DNA from: Fusobacterium sp.
GTDB taxonomy: Bacteria; Fusobacteriota; Fusobacteriia; Fusobacteriales; Fusobacteriaceae
Assembly: GCA_030527385.1 (NCBI GenBank)
Contig: JAUNAY010000028.1
Span: 1 to 12,569 of the forward strand
DNA length: 12,569 nt
Direction: 5' to 3'
This document shows, in pieces, positions 6,570 through 12,569 of this stretch. The notes below the pieces were generated by a model that saw only the letters and a program-made list of their open reading frames with translations, was not told where the DNA came from and searched no databases. Position 1 is the stretch's first letter. The number at the start of each line of letters is the position of its first letter. Position numbers and translations under genes: made by a program.

Positions 6570-7451
6570 ATGTCGACAGAAAATACAAAACACAGTAATA
6601 AAAAGAGAAGCCAATGGAGAGAAGTATGGAGAATGCTTAAGAAAAACAAAATGGCTTTACTTGGACTTGGAATATTAGTTATTTTAGTTTTATTAGCTTT
6701 ATTTGCTGATGTTATTGCAGATTATGATACAGTTGTAATTAAACAAAACTTAGCAAATAGATTAAAAGGACCAAGTGCAGAACATTGGTTAGGAACAGAT
6801 GAATTTGGTAGAGATATTTTTGCAAGACTTGTTCACGGAGCAAGAGTATCATTAAAAGTAGGAATTATTGCAGTTGGAATTTCTATAATTCTTGGAGGAA
6901 TTTTAGGAGCTTTAGCAGGATTCTATGGTGGAAAAATAGATAATATAATAATGAGAGTAATGGACGTATTCTTAGCAGTTCCAAGTATTCTATTAGCAAT
7001 TGCTATTGTTTCAGCATTAGGACCAAGCATACTTAACTTAATGGTAGCTATCAGTATTTCAAGTGTACCTGGTTATGCAAGAATAGTAAGAGCTTCAGTT
7101 CTTTCAATTAGAGATCAAGAATTTGTAGAAGCTGCAAGAGCAATTGGAGCTAACAATGCTAGAATAATATTCAGACATATAATTCCAAACTCACTAGCTC
7201 CAGTAATTGTACAAGGAACTTTAGGAGTTGCAAGTGCTATATTATCAACAGCAGGATTAAGTTTTATAGGATTAGGAATTCAACCTCCAGCTCCAGAATG
7301 GGGATCAATGCTTTCAGGAGGTAGACAATACCTTAGATATGCTTGGTGGGTAACAACATTCCCAGGAGTAGCAATAATGATAACAATTCTATCTCTAAAC
7401 CTTTTAGGTGACGGACTTAGAGATGCTTTAGATCCAAGACTAAAACAATAA
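6570..7451 (+). CDS. dppC: Peptide-type ABC transporter permease (DppC-like)
   Basis: Second permease subunit, partner of DppB. It has the polar, Lys/Arg-rich cytoplasmic N-terminus and single first span of the OppC_N domain. The strongly conserved LGTDEFGRD (74-82) comes next, leading into the GARVSLKVG region, then five further spans of the BPD_transp_1 domain. The EAA loop is EFVEAARAIGA (184-194). Near the end are GLGIQPPAPEWG and the DALDPRLK terminus, both family hallmarks. Length (293) is normal. AAGGAGG (6556-6562) lies seven bases from the ATG, immediately after the dppB stop. dppD follows after 19 bases. Confidence 0.96.
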   Translation: MSTENTKHSNKKRSQWREVWRMLKKNKMALLGLGILVILVLLALFADVIADYDTVVIKQNLANRLKGPSAEHWLGTDEFGRDIFARLVHGARVSLKVGIIAVGISIILGGILGALAGFYGGKIDNIIMRVMDVFLAVPSILLAIAIVSALGPSILNLMVAISISSVPGYARIVRASVLSIRDQEFVEAARAIGANNARIIFRHIIPNSLAPVIVQGTLGVASAILSTAGLSFIGLGIQPPAPEWGSMLSGGRQYLRYAWWVTTFPGVAIMITILSLNLLGDGLRDALDPRLKQ

Positions 7452-7470
7452 TAGAGGCAGGAGGAAGAAA

Positions 7471-8472
7471 ATGAGTGAAAAATTATTGGATATAAAGAAT
7501 TTAACTATTCAATATGTAACAGAAGATGAAGTTGTATCTGCTGTTAATGGATTAGATATAGAACTTAATGAGGGAGAGACAATAGGACTTGTTGGAGAAA
7601 CAGGAGCTGGAAAAACAACTTCAGCTCTTGGAATAATGGGACTAGTTCCTAATCCTCCTGGAAAAATTGTAAGTGGAAGTATAGAGTTTGAAGGAAAAGA
7701 TCTTTTAAAAGAAACTGAAGAGGGAATGAGAAAAATCAGAGGAAACAAAATTTCTATGATTTTCCAAGATCCTATGACATCATTAAACCCAGTAATGACA
7801 GTTGGAGAACAAATAGCTGAAGTTATTGAAATACACGAACATATAGGAAATGTAGCAGCACTTGAAAAAGCAAAAGAGATGCTAGAACTAGTTGGAATCC
7901 CTGGTGCTAGAGCAAATGATTACCCACATCAATTTTCTGGTGGAATGAAACAAAGGGTTGTAATAGCTATTGCTCTTGCTTGTAGTCCAAAGCTTCTTAT
8001 AGCTGACGAACCTACAACAGCACTAGACGTAACTATTCAAGCTCAAGTACTAGATTTAATGAATGACTTAAAAGAAAAATATAAAACAGCAATGATACTT
8101 ATAACACACGACCTTGGAGTAGTTGCTCAAGTATGTGATAAAGTAGCTATAATGTATGCTGGAGAGGTTGTTGAATCAGGAACATTAAGAGATGTTTATC
8201 TTGCTCCAAAACACCCATATACACACGGATTATTTGGATCTATACCAAGTTTAGATGAAGAAACAACAAGATTAAAACCTATTCAAGGTTTAATGCCAGA
8301 TCCTACAAACTTACCATCAGGATGTAAATTCCACCCTAGATGTCCTCACGCAACAGAACTTTGTGCAAAACAAGTTCCAACTGTTACAGAAGTAGCACCA
8401 GGACATAAAGTAAGATGTTTAATTTGTGAGGGGCTAGTTGAATTTAAAGCAGAAGAGGAGGATAAAAAATAA
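7471..8472 (+). CDS. dppD: Peptide-type ABC transporter ATPase (DppD-like)
   Basis: Cytoplasmic ATPase that powers import together with DppF. The nucleotide-binding domain shows Walker A GETGAGKT (42-49), a Q-loop in FQDPMTSLNP, signature SGGMKQ (156-161), Walker B LLIADE (175-180) and the switch histidine H213. The C-terminal oligopeptide-transporter extension contains cysteines C285, C291, C298 and C316, spaced CX5CX6CX17C, plus C319. In related DppD/OppD proteins this extension has been reported to hold a [4Fe-4S] cluster. The consensus signature makes DppD the partner likely to supply the canonical ATP site. AGGAGG (7459-7464) is six bases from the ATG. The stop overlaps the next start by one base (TAATG), pointing to translational coupling. 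Confidence 0.96.
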   Translation: MSEKLLDIKNLTIQYVTEDEVVSAVNGLDIELNEGETIGLVGETGAGKTTSALGIMGLVPNPPGKIVSGSIEFEGKDLLKETEEGMRKIRGNKISMIFQDPMTSLNPVMTVGEQIAEVIEIHEHIGNVAALEKAKEMLELVGIPGARANDYPHQFSGGMKQRVVIAIALACSPKLLIADEPTTALDVTIQAQVLDLMNDLKEKYKTAMILITHDLGVVAQVCDKVAIMYAGEVVESGTLRDVYLAPKHPYTHGLFGSIPSLDEETTRLKPIQGLMPDPTNLPSGCKFHPRCPHATELCAKQVPTVTEVAPGHKVRCLICEGLVEFKAEEEDKK

Positions 8473-9455
8473 TGTCAGAAAATAAAGTTTTACTTGAAGT
8501 AAAAAATTTAAAGAAATATTTTAATACTCCAAAAGGACTTTTACACGCAGTAGATAATGTTAACTTTTCAATTTGTGAAGGAAAAACATTAGGAGTAGTT
8601 GGAGAGTCAGGGTGTGGAAAATCAACTACTGGAAGAGTTATTTTAAGACTTTTAGAAGCAACTGATGGAGAGGTAATTTTTGAAGGAGAAAATATCAGAA
8701 ATTACTCAAGACAACAAATGATTGAAATGAGACAAAAGATGCAAATTATATTCCAAGACCCATTTGCATCTCTTAACCCAAGAATGACAGTAAGCGAAAT
8801 CATAGCTGAACCATTAATTATTCATAAAAAATGTAAAACTAAAGATGAATTAGAAGCAAGAGTTAGACAATTGATGGAAACAGTTGGATTAAGTGAAAGA
8901 CTTATGAATACATATCCACACGAACTTGATGGAGGAAGAAGACAAAGAATAGGAATAGCTAGAGCCTTAGCTTTAAATCCTAAATTTATTGTGTGTGATG
9001 AGCCAGTATCAGCACTAGACGTATCTATTCAAGCTCAAGTACTAAATCTAATGAAAGATTTACAAGAGGAACTTGGATTAACATATATGTTTATAACACA
9101 CGATTTATCAGTTGTAAAACATTTCTCAGATGATATAGCTGTTATGTATTTAGGACAATTAGTTGAAAAAGCTCCATCAAAGGCTTTATTTAAAAATCCA
9201 ATTCATCCATATACTAAAGCGCTATTATCAGCTATACCAGAAGCTAGTGTAGAAAAGAAAATGGAAAGAATTAGACTTCAAGGAGAAATCACTTCTCCAA
9301 TCAATCCTGAAAAAGGTTGTAGATTTGCAAAAAGATGTGTTTATGCAAAGGATATTTGTAGACAAGAGGATCCAAAACTAACAGAGGTTGGAAATGGACA
9401 CTTCTATGCTTGTCACTTAGCAAAAGAACTTGGATTTGTTAACGAAGAAAAATAA
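8472..9455 (+). CDS. dppF: Peptide-type ABC transporter ATPase (DppF-like)
   Basis: Second ATPase of the importer. Walker A is GESGCGKS (44-51), the Q-loop lies in FQDPFASLNP, Walker B ends in D176-E177, and the switch histidine is H210. The ABC signature is LDGGRRQ (152-158) instead of LSGGQ, so the serine that contacts the partner's ATP phosphate is an aspartate. I recall the same variant in other low-GC DppF proteins, so it is probably lineage-typical and not a mutation. The C-terminal extension carries C283, C289, C296 and C314, with the same CX5CX6CX17C spacing as DppD. The ribosome binding site AGGAGG (8456-8461) lies inside the end of dppD, and the ATG overlaps the dppD stop by one base. 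This is the last gene of the operon, ending 22 bases before the terminator stem. Confidence 0.96.
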   Translation: MSENKVLLEVKNLKKYFNTPKGLLHAVDNVNFSICEGKTLGVVGESGCGKSTTGRVILRLLEATDGEVIFEGENIRNYSRQQMIEMRQKMQIIFQDPFASLNPRMTVSEIIAEPLIIHKKCKTKDELEARVRQLMETVGLSERLMNTYPHELDGGRRQRIGIARALALNPKFIVCDEPVSALDVSIQAQVLNLMKDLQEELGLTYMFITHDLSVVKHFSDDIAVMYLGQLVEKAPSKALFKNPIHPYTKALLSAIPEASVEKKMERIRLQGEITSPINPEKGCRFAKRCVYAKDICRQEDPKLTEVGNGHFYACHLAKELGFVNEEK

Positions 9456-9477
9456 AAAATAAGAATAAACTTTTTAG

Positions 9478-9515
9478 TAGCTTTCTATGTTGATTTCATA
9501 GAAAGCTATTTTTTT
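9478..9515 (+). terminator. Intrinsic terminator of the dpp operon
   Basis: A perfect 12-bp stem, TAGCTTTCTATG (9478-9489) with CATAGAAAGCTA (9497-9508), a seven-base loop and seven T residues (9509-9515). It closes the transporter operon and isolates the ROK operon. Confidence 0.95.
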
Positions 9516-9689
9516 ATGAAAAAATGATTAAAAAATTAATATTTTAATTGTGGAAGTTAAGAAAGATAAAAGTTCATTAATACCTATAAATGCACACTTT
9601 AGATACTATGATAACTTTAGGTTAACTAAGATAATAAAAAAATGGCATAAATACTTATTTTAGATATTTAGTTTTTTAAAAAATCATAG

Positions 9690-9720
9690 TATATTATTAT
9701 TGAACAATATTGTTAGGGGA
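9690..9720 (+). promoter_or_regulatory. Candidate -10, palindromic operator and ribosome binding site of the ROK gene
   Basis: TATATT (9690-9695) could be a -10; no convincing -35 is visible at the right distance. It is followed by the perfect 12-base palindrome AACAATATTGTT (9703-9714), which would cover the transcription start, and by AGGGGA (9715-9720) five bases before the ATG. A palindrome in this position is typical of a repressor site. Binding by the ROK protein encoded downstream is inference. Confidence 0.45.
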
Positions 9721-9725
9721 TTAAG

Positions 9726-10844
9726 ATGAATAAGAATGATATCAGAATATTAGAATTAATTCAAAGAAAAGAAGTTAGCTCTAGGGTTGAGATTGCAAAC
9801 AAAATTGGAATTTCACAAGCAGCAGTGAGCAAAAGAGTAAAATACTTAATCGAAAATGGGTATATAAAAGAAAACTATGACAAAAATAAAAAGACAAATG
9901 GAAGAAATAGTATAGGTTTAGAAATTAACCCTAATTTAGGTAGAGTTTTAGGATTATACTTAGCTCCAGAAGAGATATCAATAGTTTTATCTGATTTGGA
10001 AGGAAATTTATTAGAGCTTGAAAAAAAGAAGATTGAAAATATAAAAGAAGTAAAAAAAATATATTTTGATCTAATTAAAAAATATTCTTCTAAAAATAGG
10101 ATTATAAATATTGGTATTGCAATGAATGGAATAGTTGATGTTCAAAATGGAATGAGTGTATACTCAGCTGCTTATGGCTGGAACAATGTAGAAGTAAAAA
10201 GTGAGATAGAAAAAAAATTTGGAATTCCTGTTTTTGTTGAAAATGGAATGAATTTAATGGCTCTTTATGAGAAAACCTATGGTTTATGTAAAGAGAAAAA
10301 AAGTTTTGTTGTGATAAATATTGGATCTGGAGTAGGGGCTGGAGTATATTTAAACAATAAAATTTATCACGGAAAAGATTTTGGAGTAGGTGAAATAGGA
10401 CATATTCCTTTTGATTTATCAAAAGAAGCTCGGATATGCAGTTGTGGAAATAAGGGGTGTATTGAAACAATTTTAGCAGATTGGAGAATTGAAGAAAAGG
10501 CTCTTAAACTAACAGGAATAAATTATACATATGATGAAATAGTTAAAAGAGCAAATGATGGAGAAGCATTATTCCAAGAGATCTTTATAGATCTAATTCC
10601 AGTATTCTTAAATATAATATTTTGGATAACAACTTTAATAAATCCAGAAGAGTTAATAATATATGGAAAGATAAATAAATGTGAAGATTTCTTTTGGAGA
10701 GAGTTAAAAAGAAGAGTAAAAGAGGGGAATTTGAATAAAAATAACATCTTAACTATAAAAACAGCAAGGTTTGATAGTGATGTAATAGTTCACGGAGCAG
10801 TACTTTATGCTCTTGAGACATTAACAGAAACTATAAAATTATAA
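9726..10844 (+). CDS. ROK-family transcriptional regulator (NagC/Mlc/XylR type)
   Basis: DNA-binding repressor whose ROK domain usually senses a sugar or sugar phosphate. A winged helix-turn-helix occupies about residues 4-55 (SRVEIANKIGISQAAVSKRV carries the recognition helix). The ROK domain follows, with GIAMNGIVD, IGSGVGAGVY and the zinc site H226, C238, C240 and C245 (motif CSCGNKGCIE). The segment normally ENDAN in ROK sugar kinases is ENGMN (172-176), so the catalytic aspartate is Gly and kinase activity is unlikely. Length (372) fits ROK repressors, not kinases (about 300). The transporter gene follows after 28 bases with no terminator, so the regulator heads the operon it probably controls, perhaps including itself through the palindrome upstream. 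The effector is unknown; the sulfatase context suggests an amino sugar or another sugar released from a sulfated one. Confidence 0.93.
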   Translation: MNKNDIRILELIQRKEVSSRVEIANKIGISQAAVSKRVKYLIENGYIKENYDKNKKTNGRNSIGLEINPNLGRVLGLYLAPEEISIVLSDLEGNLLELEKKKIENIKEVKKIYFDLIKKYSSKNRIINIGIAMNGIVDVQNGMSVYSAAYGWNNVEVKSEIEKKFGIPVFVENGMNLMALYEKTYGLCKEKKSFVVINIGSGVGAGVYLNNKIYHGKDFGVGEIGHIPFDLSKEARICSCGNKGCIETILADWRIEEKALKLTGINYTYDEIVKRANDGEALFQEIFIDLIPVFLNIIFWITTLINPEELIIYGKINKCEDFFWRELKRRVKEGNLNKNNILTIKTARFDSDVIVHGAVLYALETLTETIKL

Positions 10845-10872
10845 AAAAACTGAAATAAAAAAGGGGGAACTT

Positions 10873-12336
10873 ATGAATTTTTCATGGGCTTTAGATGGAA
10901 GTATTATTGGATTTTATATTTTAATCAGTCTTTTAGTAGGACTTTCAATTAGAAAATATGTTACAAATGTAGAAGATTATCTTGTTGCAGGAAGAGAAGT
11001 AAACTTATATGCAGGAATGGCATCATTGGCAGCGACAGAATTTGGAATAGTTACTTGTATGGCAGCTGCACAGTTAGGTTATAGATATGGTTTTTCAGGA
11101 GCAATTGTAGGGTTGTTATTATGTACTTCGATGTACTTAGTTGGAAAAACAGGATTTTGCATAAAACCACTTAGAGATGCTAATGCAATGACATTACCAG
11201 AATTTTTTGAAAAAAAATATAGTCCAAGAGTAAGATGGGCAACTGGAGTAATAATTGTTATTGGGGGGCTTTTAAATACAGGAGTATTTTTAAGAACAGG
11301 TGGAGACTTTTTAGTATCAGTTGTAGGGCTAAATCCTGAATATCTTGAAATTACAATGACAGGACTTCTATTTGTTGTAGCTTTATATACAGTTTTAGGT
11401 GGAATGTTATCAGTACTGGTTACAGATTTTTTACAATTTATTTTAATGAGTGCAGGAATGATTATAGTTACAATCTATATTGTGTGTACAATAGGTTGGG
11501 GAAATATTTTAGATGCAGTTGAAAGTACTTATGGAGCAGCAGGATTTAATCCATTTATTAATAAAAATCTTGGTTGGCAGTATGTAATGTATACTTTTTT
11601 AACAGTTTCAGCAACAGTTTTAACTTGGCAAACAATGATTTCAAGAGTATTAGCTTGTAAAGATTCAACAGTTGCTAAAAAAATGTATACAAAAACAAGC
11701 TTTTTCTATATAGTACGTTCTTTAATACCAGTATGTTGGGGATTAGCGGCTCTTACTATTTGGAAACCAGATATGTTAGGGGGAGCACCAATAACAGCAA
11801 TGCCAAGATTTTTAGCAGCAGCGTTACCAACTGGACTTATAGGAATAGTGGTTGCAGCGATGCTTGCAGCAGATATGTCGACAGATTCATCATATCTATT
11901 AGGTTGGGCAAGTGTGATATATAATGATATTTTAGTCGTTTTTCATAAAGGAACTTGGTCAGAAAAGAAAGCAGTATTCTTAAATAAAATTTTAGTTGCT
12001 GCTATTGGATTATTTCTATTGTTTTATGGGTTATGGTATCCATTAAAATCAGATTTATGGGTATATATGACTTTAACAGCATCGATCTATTCAGTTAGTG
12101 TTTCTACTTTACTGATAGCGGCTTGTTATTGGAAAAAAGCTAATACTTGGGGAGCTTATGCAGCAATAGTAGTAGGATCAGCTACACCATTATTATTCTT
12201 GGTAATGCAACAAATACCGGCAACAGCAGAATTAGCAAAATCAATAGGGCCTTATTATTCAGGAATAGCAGCTTTTGTTTTTGCGTGGATAGCTATGATT
12301 GTTGGTTCTAATTTAAAAATTATGTTGAAAAAATAA
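10873..12336 (+). CDS. Sodium:solute symporter (SSS/SLC5 family), substrate unknown
   Basis: Inner-membrane Na+-coupled importer. The 487 residues contain about 13 hydrophobic spans, as expected for the family. Landmarks are the YLVAGREVN segment after the first span (the usual SSS F/YxxAGR), TLPEFFEKKYSPRVRW after the third, and GGMLSVLVTDFLQ (176-188), the family signature that contributes to the sodium-binding core. The ribosome binding site AAGGGGG (10861-10867) is five bases from the ATG. The gene sits between a ROK regulator and a 54-codon membrane protein, with a sulfatase next. From this context the substrate may be a sulfated sugar or another sulfate ester, but SSS proteins also carry sugars, amino acids, carboxylates and vitamins, and sequence alone does not decide. 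Confidence 0.93.
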   Translation: MNFSWALDGSIIGFYILISLLVGLSIRKYVTNVEDYLVAGREVNLYAGMASLAATEFGIVTCMAAAQLGYRYGFSGAIVGLLLCTSMYLVGKTGFCIKPLRDANAMTLPEFFEKKYSPRVRWATGVIIVIGGLLNTGVFLRTGGDFLVSVVGLNPEYLEITMTGLLFVVALYTVLGGMLSVLVTDFLQFILMSAGMIIVTIYIVCTIGWGNILDAVESTYGAAGFNPFINKNLGWQYVMYTFLTVSATVLTWQTMISRVLACKDSTVAKKMYTKTSFFYIVRSLIPVCWGLAALTIWKPDMLGGAPITAMPRFLAAALPTGLIGIVVAAMLAADMSTDSSYLLGWASVIYNDILVVFHKGTWSEKKAVFLNKILVAAIGLFLLFYGLWYPLKSDLWVYMTLTASIYSVSVSTLLIAACYWKKANTWGAYAAIVVGSATPLLFLVMQQIPATAELAKSIGPYYSGIAAFVFAWIAMIVGSNLKIMLKK

Positions 12337-12348
12337 GGAGGAATTATA

Positions 12349-12513
12349 GTGGGAGTAAAAATATTTTGGTCAATTTTATTCTTTGGGGGATTAATTTGGT
12401 ATATTTATACAATATTTAATGTAGGAATCAAAGGATTTGAAGATGTTAAAGAAATGCTTTTAAATATTAATAAAAATAATAATAAAGAGATAAAGAAAAA
12501 AGAACAAAAATAA
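12349..12513 (+). CDS. Small single-span membrane protein beside the symporter (54 aa)
   Basis: A short gene that is easy to miss. GTG at 12349 is preceded by AAGGAGG (12335-12341) at seven bases, an ideal ribosome binding site that overlaps the symporter stop codon. The product starts MGVKIFWSILFFGGLIWY, giving one hydrophobic span (about residues 5-24). An amphipathic stretch (GIKGFEDVKEMLL) and a Lys/Asn/Glu-rich tail follow, so the tail is probably cytoplasmic. It lies 12 bases after the symporter and 14 before the sulfatase, so it is cotranscribed. Small accessory subunits are known next to some SSS and NSS transporters, for example MetS beside MetP. By analogy this may be a symporter subunit, but I do not recognise a specific family and assign no function. 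Confidence 0.8.
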   Translation: MGVKIFWSILFFGGLIWYIYTIFNVGIKGFEDVKEMLLNINKNNNKEIKKKEQK

Positions 12514-12527
12514 TAAGGTGAATAATA

Positions 12528-12569
12528 ATGAAAAAAAAGACAAATATTATATTTATTTTAACTGATGAT
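12528..12569 (+). CDS. Sulfatase (alkaline phosphatase superfamily), N-terminus only
   Basis: Only 14 codons are in the window, reading MKKKTNIIFILTDD. NIIFILTDD matches the first beta strand of type I sulfatases, where the paired aspartates bind the active-site calcium. The start is supported by AAGGTG (12515-12520), seven bases before the ATG. The strand begins at residue 6, leaving no room for a signal peptide, so the enzyme is probably cytoplasmic. If it is a true sulfatase it hydrolyses sulfate esters and needs a Cys- or Ser-derived formylglycine, whose position is outside the window. Other members of the superfamily (phosphoglycerol transferases, phosphonate hydrolases) can begin in a similar way, so the class is likely but not certain. 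Confidence 0.75.
   Translation, partial: MKKKTNIIFILTDD

Noticed and set aside
9603..9692. ATACTATGAT (9603-9612) and its complement at 9683-9692 as a DNA-looping operator pair
   Set aside because: Arms of 10 AT-rich bases 70 bases apart are quite likely by chance in such DNA, and neither arm is itself a palindrome.
10102..10470. Antisense frame of 122 codons opposite the ROK gene
   Set aside because: The product is rich in His, Gln, Phe and Leu with no domain sense, and it lies over the conserved ROK core, so it is a composition artefact.
11733..11924. Overlapping + strand frame of 63 codons inside the symporter gene
   Set aside because: It has no ribosome binding site, no recognisable content, and is fully covered by the well-supported symporter.

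Overview
The window looks like chromosomal DNA from a member of the Fusobacteria, most likely Fusobacterium or a close relative. The basis is strong AT-richness, heavy use of AGA and A/T-ending codons, nearly all-co-directional genes with AGGAGG-type ribosome binding sites, and familiar FtsH, YibE/F and Dpp-type proteins. The genus call is inference from sequence feel; no database was searched. All genes lie on the + strand, and no tRNA, rRNA, CRISPR array, insertion sequence or phage gene was seen.

Region 1 (1-2399) is housekeeping. It holds the 3' part of ftsH, whose reading frame is open to the left edge. A well-formed promoter and a leader hairpin come next, then rpsO (ribosomal protein S15) and a strong intrinsic terminator. 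Region 2 (2400-3573) holds one YibE/F-family membrane protein of unknown function. Region 3 (3574-3942) is a 369-bp gene-free, very AT-rich stretch. It contains a 13-bp perfect inverted repeat, two candidate promoters and a small hairpin before the next gene.

Region 4 (3943-9515) is a complete peptide-type ABC importer operon: lipoprotein binding protein, two permeases and two ATPases (dppA-dppB-dppC-dppD-dppF order), ending in a 12-bp-stem terminator. A hairpin after dppA probably sets the binding protein apart from the membrane parts in expression. The dppB start has its Shine-Dalgarno sequence 36 bases upstream, with a perfect 9-bp hairpin in between. Both ATPases carry the four-cysteine C-terminal signature associated with iron-sulfur binding in this family, and DppF has a degenerate ABC signature (LDGGRRQ).

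Region 5 (9516-12569) is a second operon that runs off the right edge: a ROK-family repressor, a sodium:solute symporter, a 54-codon single-span membrane protein with a GTG start, and the first 14 codons of a sulfatase. The sulfatase begins directly at its first beta strand and has no signal peptide. This suggests a sulfated small molecule, perhaps a sulfated sugar, is imported intact by the symporter and desulfated in the cytoplasm, with the ROK protein sensing a derived sugar. The palindrome AACAATATTGTT next to the ROK start is a candidate autoregulatory operator. The small membrane protein beside the symporter is the best candidate for something poorly described.
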